64,000 nucleotides of DNA. Origin: Holophagae bacterium (lineage in GTDB: Bacteria; Acidobacteriota; Holophagae; Acanthopleuribacterales; Acanthopleuribacteraceae). The notes beneath the pieces are model-generated. The model had not been told where the DNA came from, did not search any database, and saw only the letters and a list, made by a program, of their open reading frames with translations. Of this stretch, positions 33,362-43,595 are shown in pieces. The stretch lies in the NCBI GenBank assembly GCA_029263455.1, contig JAJCXM010000008.1, positions 1 through 64,000 on the forward strand. Direction: 5' to 3'. The translations under genes were made by a program, and so were the position numbers. Within the stretch, counting starts at the first letter, position 1, and each line of letters begins with the position of its first letter.

Positions 33362-34251
33362 GACAACCTCATATCAGGTACCACGTAATCGTCAAAATCA
33401 TACGTCACTCGGTGTCGGCTTGAGTCAAAATTTGCTTCTTCGAAATAGCGATAAAAAGGCTGGCTAGGATGCCAGAGTTGATGTTCATGGGTTAAGCGAT
33501 TGACACAAATAAACGCTTGTATTTCAGGCACATAGGCAAGCGCCTGCCAGGCCACTGCGCGGTCGTTGGGTGTTTGCGCTGTGAATTGCCAAAGCGCATT
33601 CTCGAATGCATTTTGTCCGTTAGATACGTCGTCACCGTCACCCTGACCGCCCTTGTCGGCAAGGGAAAACTGATTACGCCCCAGTATCCATGAACCCTGG
33701 TTGTTGGCACGCTGCCTAATGATCGGTAATCCCGTGCCAATGGCGTGAATCCAACAGTCTGCTGGGATCATCAATGATTTAGGCCGTGGCTGTGCAATTA
33801 TGTCTGGCAACTGAAGAATGCGATCGATCCATGAGCGTAACAGGCGACCGGGAAACATGCGGGCATGATAGGTGCGAGACATGGTCACGCTGCCTAAGAT
33901 ATGGCTGGTCATAGACCAAGAGACGGTCCACCAGCAGTCTTGGCGACGACTAAGCCCGCCATCATAATAGTGAGTCAGATCTTGAGTTGTAAAACTCATG
34001 TCTACACTGTCGACCGGCCGCGCTTTCATCCAATAATGCCAACGTTTAGATTCGGCTTCGAAAGCGGGAACGATTAGTTGCGGTCGATTCGAGCCGAAAC
34101 AGCTCGATCGATTCCAGTTGGACGGTCCATTACTTGCTAGGTCCACAACGTCACATGCATAAACGCGTCCAGATTTTGACGATGAAACGCAGGTCTGATG
34201 TCTGCGAGTGACAATATGGACGAGCTCGGCTACTGATGCGCTACAAAGCAC
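33358..34251 (-). CDS. Unrecognised protein between TldD-like and deaminase genes
   Basis: This product of about 297 residues has no motif I recognise. It is rich in Trp, Arg and Ser and seems soluble, with no signal peptide. It overlaps the TldD-like gene upstream and the deaminase gene downstream (ATGA), so the three are translated together. TldD normally pairs with TldE/PmbA, and the second position makes this a candidate for a strongly diverged TldE-type partner; I do not see the PmbA C-terminal signature, so that is only inference. GTG 34251, with GAGGG five bases upstream, is the preferred start; TTG 34263 is possible. Confidence 0.6.
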   Translation of the reverse strand: MLCSASVAELVHIVTRRHQTCVSSSKSGRVYACDVVDLASNGPSNWNRSSCFGSNRPQLIVPAFEAESKRWHYWMKARPVDSVDMSFTTQDLTHYYDGGLSRRQDCWWTVSWSMTSHILGSVTMSRTYHARMFPGRLLRSWIDRILQLPDIIAQPRPKSLMIPADCWIHAIGTGLPIIRQRANNQGSWILGRNQFSLADKGGQGDGDDVSNGQNAFENALWQFTAQTPNDRAVAWQALAYVPEIQAFICVNRLTHEHQLWHPSQPFYRYFEEANFDSSRHRVTYDFDDYVVPDMRLS

Positions 34252-35359
34252 GATCGCCCTCAACCCACAATGAGGGACTAGCCAGGCTGATGGGTACGGC
34301 CTGATTTTGCTTTACACACCAATGGACGTGAGGGTCCACGGTGAAATCCGAACCGACCGCGCGGATCCTAGATAATAAATCCAATGAGTCAAATTCCAAC
34401 ATCAACCAATCTCGTCGTGCGATCGGCAGCGCCCGTTCCAGGGCGAAAGTAGGTCCACACATGATTCTCATGCGTTTGGTGCCGGGAGTCCAGAAGCCCT
34501 TGTCAATGGTCGTCACGTAATAGCCTTTTTCCTGTAGCCAATCATGGGGGTTTGAAGGCCCTTCTCTCACGATAAAGTTACTGGCTCTGATTAATGGCAG
34601 GTCGCGAAAATCACCACGCCGCCAAACGCCCTTGTCTTGGGCCAAGTCGCCTACAAGAACCCCGCGATGAATCAAAGTCGTGCTCGACGAAGGGATACCG
34701 CAGTCGTCGTGCGTCATTGAACCCGGCAGATATTTAATGTCGGGGCAGTCCATCACGCTTAGTTCAGGATGGCTGATTTGTGTGCCTACGGTCGCAGTCA
34801 ATGGACTGCGTGCCAAATAATCATCCTCGGTGGCGTGTCCAACCGCTTCGTGAAGTAGGGTCGCGCAGTAGGGGGAAAAAATAATAGGTAAACGAGGGTC
34901 GTATGAGAATTCGGGTAAATCGAGAGGCCAATTCTCCCAGGCACCTCTGCGAAACACGAGTTTACCCTGAGGCATCGTTCCAAAAAAAGCATCAGGCTGA
35001 CCGACAACCTTTAAAGTCCCCCAAAATCCATCGAATATTTGTTCTTGGTCAATCAGGTCGGTTCCGCGTTGCCTAACCAGCGCACGAAGCTCGATGATGG
35101 CATCGATTCCTTGGAATCGAACCAGTGACTCCTTGATGTGACGTTCAAGATTGTTAACCGCGGTCAAATGTTCGTCTGTCGCTGAAACACTGTGGCTAGA
35201 TTGCCGGGCCTGGCCATGTCGAAACTTAAAGCCAGCCACTCCACAACGTGTGGTTTGCTGGGAGGTCATGGCGGCGGGATGACCGGACATCCATATCGAC
35301 GTCTGACATTCAGTCATGCGGTGCGGTGGCAACGCGCCAGATCTCAAAACTTGGACCAC
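34241..35359 (-). CDS. TldD-like metallopeptidase (divergent)
   Basis: The protein resembles the TldD half of the TldD/TldE zinc protease, which trims peptides such as microcin and antitoxin precursors. HEAVGH (about residues 170-175) is the HExxxH metal site. GSMTHDDCGIPSSSTTLI and the C-terminal VGSDFTVDP...VPISLASPSLWVEG match TldD landmarks. At about 372 residues it is shorter than typical TldD (about 460-480), mostly at the N-terminus. The start is uncertain: GTG 35359 lacks a proper ribosome site, and ATGs at 35317, 35290 and 35269 are possible. It starts only 27 bp from the divergent tmk gene and leads an operon with the unknown gene and the deaminase. Confidence 0.75.
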   Translation of the reverse strand: MVQVLRSGALPPHRMTECQTSIWMSGHPAAMTSQQTTRCGVAGFKFRHGQARQSSHSVSATDEHLTAVNNLERHIKESLVRFQGIDAIIELRALVRQRGTDLIDQEQIFDGFWGTLKVVGQPDAFFGTMPQGKLVFRRGAWENWPLDLPEFSYDPRLPIIFSPYCATLLHEAVGHATEDDYLARSPLTATVGTQISHPELSVMDCPDIKYLPGSMTHDDCGIPSSSTTLIHRGVLVGDLAQDKGVWRRGDFRDLPLIRASNFIVREGPSNPHDWLQEKGYYVTTIDKGFWTPGTKRMRIMCGPTFALERALPIARRDWLMLEFDSLDLLSRIRAVGSDFTVDPHVHWCVKQNQAVPISLASPSLWVEGDRAL

Positions 35360-35386
35360 CTTCTAGCCGTGATAAGATGAACGCCT

Positions 35387-36046
35387 ATGAGCTTAAAGCA
35401 GGGTAAGTTTATCACATTCGAAGGGGTCGAGGGCGGCGGCAAGTCGACTCAGGTCAAGCGCTTGTGCAAGTTCTTGCAGGCAAATGGGACTCCGGTTTTA
35501 CTGACCAAACAGCCGGGAGGCACGGATATTGGTCATCGAATTCGTCAGATACTTTTGCACGTCGATCATGCCGGTATGAACCCTTGGTGTGAAGCCCTTT
35601 TGTATCTTGCAGATCGGGCCCAACACGTCAGTGAAGTCATCCGGCCAGCTCTCGCAAATGGTCAGTGGGTTATATGCGATCGTTATCAAGACTCGACGGC
35701 TGTTTATCAAGGTATCGCTCGCGCCGTTAACGCGGACCTGCTTGATCAAGTTTTTTGTCAAGCAACAGATGGTTTGATTCCCGATCTCACATTTGTGCTC
35801 GATGTACCTACAGATATTGGTCTATTGCGGGCACGAACGCGAAACGATGCCATGGAAATGGCTGAAACTGAAGGCCGATTTGAGCAAGAAGCGGTCGCAT
35901 TTCATGAAGCCGTTCGCCGCGGTTTTCAAGAACGATGCTTACAGGAACCTGAACGCATGAAAATGATCGATGCTCGCCAAAACGTAGATGAGGTGGCTCG
36001 GCACATTTCGCAACTGTGCATGGCCCATTTTGCCCTACATGTTTGA
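35387..36046 (+). CDS. tmk: Thymidylate kinase
   Basis: The 219-residue P-loop kinase converts dTMP to dTDP. The P-loop EGVEGGGKST is at residues about 13-22, CDRYQDSTAVYQG carries the DRY motif, and RARTRND lies in the lid region. The length is normal (about 205-220). It overlaps holB by 8 bp, a common tmk-holB pairing that links nucleotide supply with the replicase clamp loader. Confidence 0.96.
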   Translation: MSLKQGKFITFEGVEGGGKSTQVKRLCKFLQANGTPVLLTKQPGGTDIGHRIRQILLHVDHAGMNPWCEALLYLADRAQHVSEVIRPALANGQWVICDRYQDSTAVYQGIARAVNADLLDQVFCQATDGLIPDLTFVLDVPTDIGLLRARTRNDAMEMAETEGRFEQEAVAFHEAVRRGFQERCLQEPERMKMIDARQNVDEVARHISQLCMAHFALHV

Positions 36047-37040
36047 GTCAGTATTTGGCCATGGTCGCGTAAAAAAGGTGCTTGGTAAAATGATTGAACG
36101 TGACAGCCTGTCACGTTCGATGGCATTTGTTGGGCCGGACGGCATTGGTAAACGCATGATGGCATTGGAACTGGCACAAGCTCTTTTGTGCGCGACTCGC
36201 AACCAGTGTGGAACCTGTCTTCACTGCCAAAAATGCAAAAAGAACCTGCACCCTGATATAGAAATCATCGAGCCTGACGGTCTGCAAATCAAAGTGGACC
36301 AAGTGAGGCAAGTCGCGGAAAAATTGCACTTTAGGCCTTTTGAAGGAGCTGTGCGGGTGCTGATTGTGGATCGGGCAGATAGCTTGCGCGATGAAGCGGC
36401 CAATGCGTTCTTGAAGTCATTGGAAGAACCCCCTGAATATGTGCATTTTGTGCTCGTGACGTCAGACTGGAATAGTCTTTTACCTACCATCAGGTCAAGG
36501 TGCCAACGCATCGCGTTTCAAGGATTACGCATCGACGACAAAATACAGATATTGGAGAGTCGAGGCATCGAATCTGATTTGGCAACTCGACTCGCGAGTA
36601 TCTCGTTGCGGCGTTTAGAAACCGATGAAGAAGCCTGGCTCCTGTTTGAGAAGCATGCAGACATGGTGCTTTCGTTTATGGAACGTTCCGCTGAAGAGAA
36701 GGGTGTGCCGGGCCAGCTTGCTAACCTAGCTCGTGACAAAGCAGAACTCCCGGGCTTTCTGGATGTCATGTTATTGGTCTTACGTGAAGGTGCACGGGTG
36801 TCTTATAAAATGGAGTTGGAACCGCCGCTAACAGGCTTTGGAGAGCGTATTCAGTCACTATGTCAGGTAGTCGACGCCAAGCATTGGCGCCAAGCTTGGG
36901 AGGCCTGCGGATCTTTTTGCGCAAAACGCAGGACGAATCCAAACACAGCTTTGTGGTTTGACTTCTTTAGCACCAACGAATTAGGTAACTTGGAAGGCGC
37001 AAAAGCAGAGTTTAAGGCACGTGTACAAAGAGGTCAGTAA
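36039..37040 (+). CDS. holB: DNA polymerase III delta-prime subunit
   Basis: The 333-residue clamp-loader subunit helps load the sliding clamp. The AAA+ fold shows a P-loop-like GPDGIGKR (about 31-38), a four-cysteine zinc module CGTCLHCQKC (about 57-66), DRADSLRDEAANAFLKSLEEP and the SRC motif TIRSRCQR. ATG 36039 overlaps tmk by 8 bp; a longer frame from 35988 lies inside tmk and is not favoured. The stop codon lies in a 13 bp perfect tandem duplication. Confidence 0.93.
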   Translation: MFESVFGHGRVKKVLGKMIERDSLSRSMAFVGPDGIGKRMMALELAQALLCATRNQCGTCLHCQKCKKNLHPDIEIIEPDGLQIKVDQVRQVAEKLHFRPFEGAVRVLIVDRADSLRDEAANAFLKSLEEPPEYVHFVLVTSDWNSLLPTIRSRCQRIAFQGLRIDDKIQILESRGIESDLATRLASISLRRLETDEEAWLLFEKHADMVLSFMERSAEEKGVPGQLANLARDKAELPGFLDVMLLVLREGARVSYKMELEPPLTGFGERIQSLCQVVDAKHWRQAWEACGSFCAKRRTNPNTALWFDFFSTNELGNLEGAKAEFKARVQRGQ

Positions 37041-37055
37041 ACGAGGTCAGTAAAC
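37030..37055 (+). repeat. Perfect 13 bp tandem duplication at the holB stop
   Basis: GAGGTCAGTAAAC occurs twice back to back (37030-37042, 37043-37055). The first copy contains the holB stop codon TAA; the second repeats it after the gene end. Confidence 0.9.
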
Positions 37056-37092
37056 AAAAGGACTGGCGAAACGTAGATTAAGTAGACGTTTA

Positions 37093-37210
37093 AGGAAGTT
37101 CGACGGCGTCCTACCATCTGTAGCCTACCTAACTTGGCCTACCACAGACAATCCTACCTCTTGATTTTTCCAACCTTTTTTGGCTTACCAAAATGTCCGT
37201 CGAGCTTCCT
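37093..37210. repeat. Inverted repeat enclosing four CCTACC direct repeats
   Basis: AGGAAGTTCGACGG (37093-37106) and CCGTCGAGCTTCCT (37197-37210) form a 14 bp inverted repeat with one G-T wobble. Between them CCTACC occurs at 37110, 37124, 37138 and 37153, spaced 14, 14 and 15 bp, with a near copy CCAACC at 37170. On the minus strand this reads as regularly spaced GGTAGG. It fills the gap between convergent holB and uvrA. The element could be a structured RNA, a protein-binding repeat cluster or a small MITE-like insertion. Confidence 0.75.
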
Positions 37211-37217
37211 GAAATGT

Positions 37218-40061
37218 CTAAATAGCGAGCGACGAAGTGTTAGATAATTGCTTTTTTAAGTAAGCGCCCGTGTACGAGTTTGTACACTCGGCAACCTCTT
37301 CAGGGGTCCCTATTGCTAAGACGGTGCCTCCTTTGTCGCCACCTTCTGGACCCATATCGATAAGATAGTCTGCCGACCTAATGACATCAAGGTTGTGCTC
37401 GATGATAATCATGGTGTTGTTTTGGTCGACCAAGCGATGAATAACGTCCAATAACTTTTTGACATCGGCGAAATGAAGACCTGTCGTAGGTTCATCCAGG
37501 ATGTACAGGGTTTGTCCTGTATCGCGCTTGGATAGCTCCTTGGCTAATTTAACGCGTTGCGCTTCGCCGCCAGACAGGGTCGTTGCCGATTGTCCTAGCC
37601 GAATATACGAAAGGCCTACATCCATTAGGGTTTTGAGCTTTCGATAGATGACGGGAATGTTCTTAAAGAAGGTAGTTGCTTCCTCAACCGTCATGCTCAA
37701 TACGTGATTAATGGACTTCCCTTTGTAGTGTATTTCCAACGTCTCCGTGTTGTATCGTTTGCCTTTGCATTGTTCGCAGGTCACATAAATGTCGGGCAGG
37801 AAGTGCATCTCAATTTTGATCATGCCTCCGCCTTCACAGGTTTCGCAGCGGCCACCTTTGACATTGAAACTGAAGCGTCCCGGTTTGTATCCTCGAGCTC
37901 TTGACTCCGGCAACATGGCAAAAACATCGCGCAATGGGCCAAATAGACCCACGTAAGTGGCGGGATTAGAGCGAGGCGTTCGACCTATGGGTGACTGATC
38001 TATTTCAATGACCTTGTCGATATGATGAAGGCCCTTAAGCTCTCGATGTGCGCCTGTTTTTTGGCGGGTCCTGTTGACTGCATTATGTGCGGCTTTAAAG
38101 AGAATCTGATGTACAAGTGTCGATTTTCCGGAGCCAGAAACGCCAGTGACGCATGTGAATACGCCAGTCGGGAAAGCAACGTCAATGTGTTTTAGATTAT
38201 TCTCCTGCGCGCCTAAGATTTCGATCATTTTCTTTTTGTTGAAGCGTCGTCTTTTTGCTGGTGTTTTGATGGATTCAAGGCCAGCCAAGTAGCGTCCGGT
38301 AATCGAAGATGCGCAGTCCATGATTAATTCAGGTAAACCCGCATAAACAAGTTCGCCGCCATGTTCGCCGGCGCCCGGACCCAAATCAATCAGAAAATCC
38401 GCTTCACGAATGGTTTCTTCGTCGTGCTCAACCACAAGGACCGTATTTCCCAGGTCGCGCATACCTTTAAGGGTGTCCAGCAATTTGCGGTTGTCGCGTT
38501 GATGTAATCCAATTGAAGGTTCATCGAGTACGTATAAAACGCCCATCAGTTTGGACCCTAGTTGCGTGGCCAAGCGGATGCGTTGACTTTCGCCTCCAGA
38601 CAGGGTCCCAGCATTTCGATTCAAAGTCAGATAGCCTAGCCCAACCGAGTTCAAGAAATTGAGGCGTTCAACGACTTCCTTGAGGATCTTGTCGGCTATT
38701 AACGCGTCATTGCCTTTCAAATCAAGATCTGCGAAGCGTTGGTAGGCGTCAATGACTGAGAGTTGAGTATATTCAGCGATATTCATGGATTGAATTTTAA
38801 CTGCCAGAGGTAACGGCTTCAGTCGTCTACCCAGACAGGATTCGCATGCGTTCATTGACATGTACTGCTGCAATTGTTCGCGCACCTTGGCCGATGACGT
38901 CTCTTTGTATCTGCGTTTCAGATTGGGCAGTAGGCCTTCGTACTTTGATTTGAATTGAAATTTGCTATCGCCTTTTTCGTAAACAAAGAGTAGTTCAACA
39001 TCACTGCCAAAAAGAATGATCTCCTGAGCTTTTGCGGAAAGCTTGATAAATGGTTTGGATAAATTGAACTTGTGATGGTCGGCGACTTTCTTGATTTGGG
39101 TCAAGAGCCAGCTGCCATCACGGTCGCCAAGCGGAGCAAGAGCACCGTCTAGCACTGACTTTTTGACATCTGTGATAACCAAGGATTCATCAAACGTACG
39201 TGATTCACCCAAGCCATCACATTGTGGGCAGGCCCCATGAGGCGAGTTGAACGAAAAATTTCGTGGTTGTAATTCTGGGAAGGAGACCTGGCATGATAGA
39301 CACACGAGGTGTTCACTCATGACTCGAGCCGTGCGATCGTCCCTTGGGAAATCGATTTTTAGAATACCTTCAGCTAGTAGAAGCGCATTCTCAACAGCGT
39401 CAGCGACGCGATCTCTTTTGTTGGGATCTACCTTAATGCGATCTACGACAACGTCGATGCTGTGTTTGAATTTCTTATCGAGGGTGGGTGGTTGATCAAG
39501 GCGAACCGTTTCACCATCGACGACCGCTCGCGTATAGCCTTTTGCCTTTAGCTCAATGAATAGTTTGCGGTATTCGCCCTTGCGGTCGCGCACAACCGGA
39601 GCCAGGACTGCGATGGCTGTTCCTTTTTCGAGACTGAGAATTTCATCGATGATCTGACTCGCGTTTTGACCAAAAATGGGTTCGCCACAATCGGGGCAAT
39701 GCGGTCTGCCGATACGCGCAAAGAGTAAGCGTAAATAGTCGTAAATTTCGGTGACAGTGGCCACGGTCGAACGCGGATTGCGGCTTGTTGTTTTTTGTTC
39801 TATCGAGATAGCTGGACTCAAACCATCGATTGATTCAACGTCGGGTTTGTCCATTTGATCCAAAAACTGTCGTGCGTAAGACGATAGAGACTCGACGTAA
39901 CGCCTTTGACCTTCGGCGTAAATCGTGTCAAATGCTAACGAAGACTTGCCTGAGCCGGACAGACCCGTGATGACCACCAGCTGGTCTCGTGGGATGGAGA
40001 CGTCAATATTTTTGAGGTTGTGTTCCTTGGCACCCTTCACATGCAAGTGAGTTTGGCTCAT
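37218..40061 (-). CDS. uvrA: Excinuclease ABC subunit A
   Basis: The 947-residue DNA-damage sensor of nucleotide excision repair is close to the usual length (about 940). It contains two ABC ATPase modules: Walker [11 protein letters not shown] near 34 with signature [12 protein letters not shown], and a second Walker [11 protein letters not shown] near 645 with signature [12 protein letters not shown]. Zinc-binding cysteine pairs are [22 protein letters not shown] and [16 protein letters not shown] precedes the start. It forms a UvrA2 dimer that loads UvrB. Confidence 0.98.
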   Translation of the reverse strand: MSQTHLHVKGAKEHNLKNIDVSIPRDQLVVITGLSGSGKSSLAFDTIYAEGQRRYVESLSSYARQFLDQMDKPDVESIDGLSPAISIEQKTTSRNPRSTVATVTEIYDYLRLLFARIGRPHCPDCGEPIFGQNASQIIDEILSLEKGTAIAVLAPVVRDRKGEYRKLFIELKAKGYTRAVVDGETVRLDQPPTLDKKFKHSIDVVVDRIKVDPNKRDRVADAVENALLLAEGILKIDFPRDDRTARVMSEHLVCLSCQVSFPELQPRNFSFNSPHGACPQCDGLGESRTFDESLVITDVKKSVLDGALAPLGDRDGSWLLTQIKKVADHHKFNLSKPFIKLSAKAQEIILFGSDVELLFVYEKGDSKFQFKSKYEGLLPNLKRRYKETSSAKVREQLQQYMSMNACESCLGRRLKPLPLAVKIQSMNIAEYTQLSVIDAYQRFADLDLKGNDALIADKILKEVVERLNFLNSVGLGYLTLNRNAGTLSGGESQRIRLATQLGSKLMGVLYVLDEPSIGLHQRDNRKLLDTLKGMRDLGNTVLVVEHDEETIREADFLIDLGPGAGEHGGELVYAGLPELIMDCASSITGRYLAGLESIKTPAKRRRFNKKKMIEILGAQENNLKHIDVAFPTGVFTCVTGVSGSGKSTLVHQILFKAAHNAVNRTRQKTGAHRELKGLHHIDKVIEIDQSPIGRTPRSNPATYVGLFGPLRDVFAMLPESRARGYKPGRFSFNVKGGRCETCEGGGMIKIEMHFLPDIYVTCEQCKGKRYNTETLEIHYKGKSINHVLSMTVEEATTFFKNIPVIYRKLKTLMDVGLSYIRLGQSATTLSGGEAQRVKLAKELSKRDTGQTLYILDEPTTGLHFADVKKLLDVIHRLVDQNNTMIIIEHNLDVIRSADYLIDMGPEGGDKGGTVLAIGTPEEVAECTNSYTGAYLKKQLSNTSSLAI

Positions 40062-40103
40062 TTATCGCTCCCTAGTTACGCGTCAACGGTGTCCAGGATG
40101 TTT

Positions 40104-42419
40104 TTATTCCGTGACGGCTGCTTCAGCTTCTAAGGATTCTGCGCTCTCTTTATAGCCACAATCACGACTTGCGCAACTGATTTGATTGCCACCGCGTTTT
40201 CGTTCCTTCAGGTACGTGGTCTTTTCGTTACATTGCGGGCAGGGTTTCCCCGTGGGACGGTCCCAGGAAACAAAATCACATTTTGGATAGGCAGAACAGC
40301 CATAAAAGACACGTCCACGTTTGGACTTCTTGACGATAATATCGCCTTGACAGTTTTCGCGAGGGCAATCCATGCCGACTTTTTCTTTATGAATATAGGT
40401 GCAGGATGGGTAATTAGAACAGGCAATAAATTCACCGTATTTACCCTTCTTCCGCACTAACTGGCCAGCGCATTCTGGACACTCAATGTCGACTGGCGCT
40501 TGTTCGACCTGCACATGACTAATCAGGGCTTTCAAAACTGGCACGGTGGTCGTCGAGGCGTCAAGGTCGCGCAGCCGTTTTGCAGATGTGCAGTCGGGAT
40601 AGGCAGAACAGGAAAGGAATGGGCCGTACTTGCCATTCTTGATGACCATCATCTTGCCACATTCCTCACAAATCAAATCTGTCTTTAAACCTGCCCGTTT
40701 AATATCAGGCATATGTTCTTCGGCCTGCTTGAGATACTCCGTAAATGAACCATAAAAATTACTCAATAGAGATTGCCAGGTTCGCGTGCCTTGTTCGACT
40801 TCATCCAATAGACCTTCCATTTTTGCGGTGTAATGGATGTCCATAAGTTCGGGAAATGAGTTTGTTAACAGGTCGGTCACTAGTAATCCCAGCTCGGTGG
40901 CCACGAACTTGCCTTGATCCTTCTCCACGTAGGTACGGTTTTGAATGGTGGCAATAATGGAGGCATAGGTAGACGGACGACCTATACCGTTTTCTTCCAG
41001 TGCTTTGACCAGTGATGCTTCGTTATATCGCGCCGGTGGTTTTGTAAAGTTCTGGGTTTTTGATAGTTTCAGCAGCTTCAGAATCTCGCCCACACTAACG
41101 TTGGGTAGTTCTGAATCATCGTCTGCCGACTTTTCCCCAAATACGGCTGAAAAACCAGGGAAAGTAACGACGACGCCCTTGGTCTCAAAAGTGCCAGCAT
41201 CCGCCTGCGTGATGAGCACGGTCTCGTCCATTTCTTTGGCCGCCATTTGGGAGGCGACAAATCGACGCCAAATAAGGGTGTAAAGGCGCAGCTCGTCTCG
41301 GTCAAGGTAAGGAGCCACATCGTCCGGTGCTAAGTTGACTCGGGTTGGTCGAATGGCTTCGTGGCCGTCTTGAGCGTTCTTCTTCTGTTTATAGAAACGT
41401 GGATTCTCTGGCAGGTAGCGTTCGTCAAACTTTTCACCAATGTAAGTACGTACATCTTGGATGGCGTCATCGCTGACACGAGTTGAATCGGTACGCATAT
41501 AAGTGATTAAGCCGCTGGTCTCACCATCAATCTCTTTTCCTTCATAGAGACGTTGTGCCAACGTCATGGTTTTCTTCACTGTAAATGAAAGCATTCGAGA
41601 GGCGTCTTGTTGTAGTTTCGAAGTTGTGAACGGTGGCGCTGGATTTTGTTTTTTGGCCTTGCGTTTGATTTCCGCAACGACAAAGTCGGCCTTCTTAAGG
41701 ATGGCTTCGATCTCGTCTGCTTCGCTCGCATTGGCAATAGTACGTTTAGCTGCTTTGATACCCATGCGCAGCGTTTGGTCATCCCATTTGACAAGCTTTG
41801 ATGTGAGTTGAGGTGGCGAGTCACCCTCTAAATCTGCGCTGAACGACCAGAACTCTTCTGCAACGAATGCCAGAATTTCGTACTCGCGATCGACGATCAT
41901 ACGAAGGGCCACAGACTGAACCCGTCCGGCGGAGATGCCCGCTTTAATTTTGCCCCATAAGATGGGACTAATCTTATAGCCCACCAGGCGATCAAGAATG
42001 CGCCGTGCTTGTTGGGCATCAACGAGGTTCATGTTGACGGTGCCAGGTTTCTTGATGGCTTCTTGAATGGCTTTCTTAGTGATTTCGTTGAAGAGGACAC
42101 GAAAAACAGGTTTGCCTTTTGGCACGATAGCTTCCTGCAAATGCCAACAAATGGCTTCCCCTTCACGATCAGGGTCAGGTGCAAGATACACAGCATCTGC
42201 GTCCTTGGCGGCACCTCTGAGTTCTGCGACAATCTTTTTCTTCGACGGAAGAGTGACGTAGTTTGGGTGAAACTCCGTATCAATTTCCACACCTAACTTT
42301 TTGGTGGGAAGATCTCGAATGTGGCCCATGGAAGCAAGGACCTTAAAATCTTTGCCGAGATATTTATTGATCGTTTTGGCTTTGGCTGGCGACTCAACGA
42401 TGACGAGGGATTTACCCAT
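40104..42419 (-). CDS. topA: DNA topoisomerase I
   Basis: The 771-residue type IA topoisomerase relaxes negative supercoils. The N-terminal Toprim domain opens MGKSLVIVESPAKAKTI and carries DPDREGEAI; the active-site tyrosine is in LITYMRTDSTR. Four C-terminal zinc ribbons follow (CEECGK..., CPECAG..., CPRENCQG..., CPQCNEK...). The start at 42419 matches the family N-terminus and has AGGAG nine bases upstream; ATG 42425 would add two residues but leaves only three bases of spacing. It overlaps dprA by 8 bp (14 bp with the longer start), so dprA-topA is an operon, as often seen. Confidence 0.97.
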   Translation of the reverse strand: MGKSLVIVESPAKAKTINKYLGKDFKVLASMGHIRDLPTKKLGVEIDTEFHPNYVTLPSKKKIVAELRGAAKDADAVYLAPDPDREGEAICWHLQEAIVPKGKPVFRVLFNEITKKAIQEAIKKPGTVNMNLVDAQQARRILDRLVGYKISPILWGKIKAGISAGRVQSVALRMIVDREYEILAFVAEEFWSFSADLEGDSPPQLTSKLVKWDDQTLRMGIKAAKRTIANASEADEIEAILKKADFVVAEIKRKAKKQNPAPPFTTSKLQQDASRMLSFTVKKTMTLAQRLYEGKEIDGETSGLITYMRTDSTRVSDDAIQDVRTYIGEKFDERYLPENPRFYKQKKNAQDGHEAIRPTRVNLAPDDVAPYLDRDELRLYTLIWRRFVASQMAAKEMDETVLITQADAGTFETKGVVVTFPGFSAVFGEKSADDDSELPNVSVGEILKLLKLSKTQNFTKPPARYNEASLVKALEENGIGRPSTYASIIATIQNRTYVEKDQGKFVATELGLLVTDLLTNSFPELMDIHYTAKMEGLLDEVEQGTRTWQSLLSNFYGSFTEYLKQAEEHMPDIKRAGLKTDLICEECGKMMVIKNGKYGPFLSCSAYPDCTSAKRLRDLDASTTTVPVLKALISHVQVEQAPVDIECPECAGQLVRKKGKYGEFIACSNYPSCTYIHKEKVGMDCPRENCQGDIIVKKSKRGRVFYGCSAYPKCDFVSWDRPTGKPCPQCNEKTTYLKERKRGGNQISCASRDCGYKESAESLEAEAAVTE

Positions 42420-43521
42420 GCGCATGTGCTCCTGACGGTTCTGAGTTAATGGGATGGCGTAACCAGCGCTGGCCCGGGAGGGCTGCTACAAGACAAAGCT
42501 GTTCAAGTTGAATCAAAGCGCTCGATGTACTGCCTGGTGCAATGTTTAGATCGGAGACGATTTCGTCAAAGGACGTCGGCTCAAAGGCATCAAGCCTAGC
42601 ATAAATCTGTCGTGCAAGGGGATCATGTATTTTTTCTTGAATCGTCGCCGCCTGTTTAATGGCGCTGATTAATAGCGGGTTTAAAGACTGCAAAACATCT
42701 TTTGTGCCCGTAATGAGTTGGGCCTCACCAGCCTGAATCAAATGGTGTGTTCCTTCTGATGTTTCGTGGTGAATCGGTCCTGGAACCGCGAATAATTCCC
42801 GCCCTTGATCGAGGCAGTGGCGGGCCGTCGATAAGGAACCGCTACGGGCTTTGGCTTCGATAATCACGGTCGCACGAGCTAGACCACTTATGATCCGGTT
42901 CCGGATCGGGAAATGATGGCTCTTGGGTGGCGTACCTGGCGGGAATTCCGTGATTACTGTGCCACCATCGCGAACAATGGTTCGGGCGAGTTCGGTATGG
43001 CATTTGGGGTAAATATGATCAATTCCGCTGCCCATAACAGCTATGGTTGGGATCTTGTTCTGAACGCAAGCCTCGTGGGCTTGGGCATCGATGCCAAGTG
43101 CTAATCCGGAGACAATGGCAAATCCGACGGATCCCAACTCAACTGCAAGTTGACGAGCGACCTGTCTACCATACAAAGTGCATGCGCGGGCGCCGACAAT
43201 TGCGATCGCAGGGCGCTGTAGGTTACGTATTGGGCCACTTATGAAAAAACAAACAGGAGGCGAGTCGATTGCCTTCAACAAAAAAGGGTAGGCCGGGTCA
43301 ATAATGGTTAAGAATTCAATACCTTTTTGTTCGTACTGGGATACAAGGTCCTTTCCTTCATCTACCGAGCGCGTTACTAACCTTCCTAAACCCTGCTCGA
43401 TATCGAGGTCAGGCTCTTGCCGTTGTAGCTTGGCTAGGTTTCGACATAAGTCGATAGCGCCGCGACCTTTAACGGTTTCCGCTAAAATCGCGAATCTAAA
43501 ATCGCATTTTTCACTGGTCAT
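42412..43521 (-). CDS. dprA: DNA processing protein DprA
   Basis: The 369-residue protein loads RecA on incoming single-stranded DNA during natural transformation. The Rossmann-like core (about 75-290) shows IAIVGAR, FAIVSGLALGIDAQAHE, GSGIDHIYP, FPPGTPP and FPIRNRIISGLA. A C-terminal winged-helix domain (about 300-360) follows. It overlaps the downstream topA. No ribosome site is clear upstream of the start, so the N-terminus could be a little shorter. Confidence 0.95.
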   Translation of the reverse strand: MTSEKCDFRFAILAETVKGRGAIDLCRNLAKLQRQEPDLDIEQGLGRLVTRSVDEGKDLVSQYEQKGIEFLTIIDPAYPFLLKAIDSPPVCFFISGPIRNLQRPAIAIVGARACTLYGRQVARQLAVELGSVGFAIVSGLALGIDAQAHEACVQNKIPTIAVMGSGIDHIYPKCHTELARTIVRDGGTVITEFPPGTPPKSHHFPIRNRIISGLARATVIIEAKARSGSLSTARHCLDQGRELFAVPGPIHHETSEGTHHLIQAGEAQLITGTKDVLQSLNPLLISAIKQAATIQEKIHDPLARQIYARLDAFEPTSFDEIVSDLNIAPGSTSSALIQLEQLCLVAALPGQRWLRHPINSEPSGAHAHG

Positions 43522-43595
43522 ATGGATGCAACATATGGGAATTCGGGGAGGGCGTCAAGGTGCGCGCGCTGTCCGTTTAAGTGGTCACTCGCGTC

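Noticed and set aside
35988-36038. Longer N-terminus for holB
   Set aside because: It lies deep inside tmk and ATG 36039 fits the family start and gives a normal overlap.
42412-43521. Natural competence locus
   Set aside because: dprA beside topA is a common housekeeping arrangement; no other competence genes are present.
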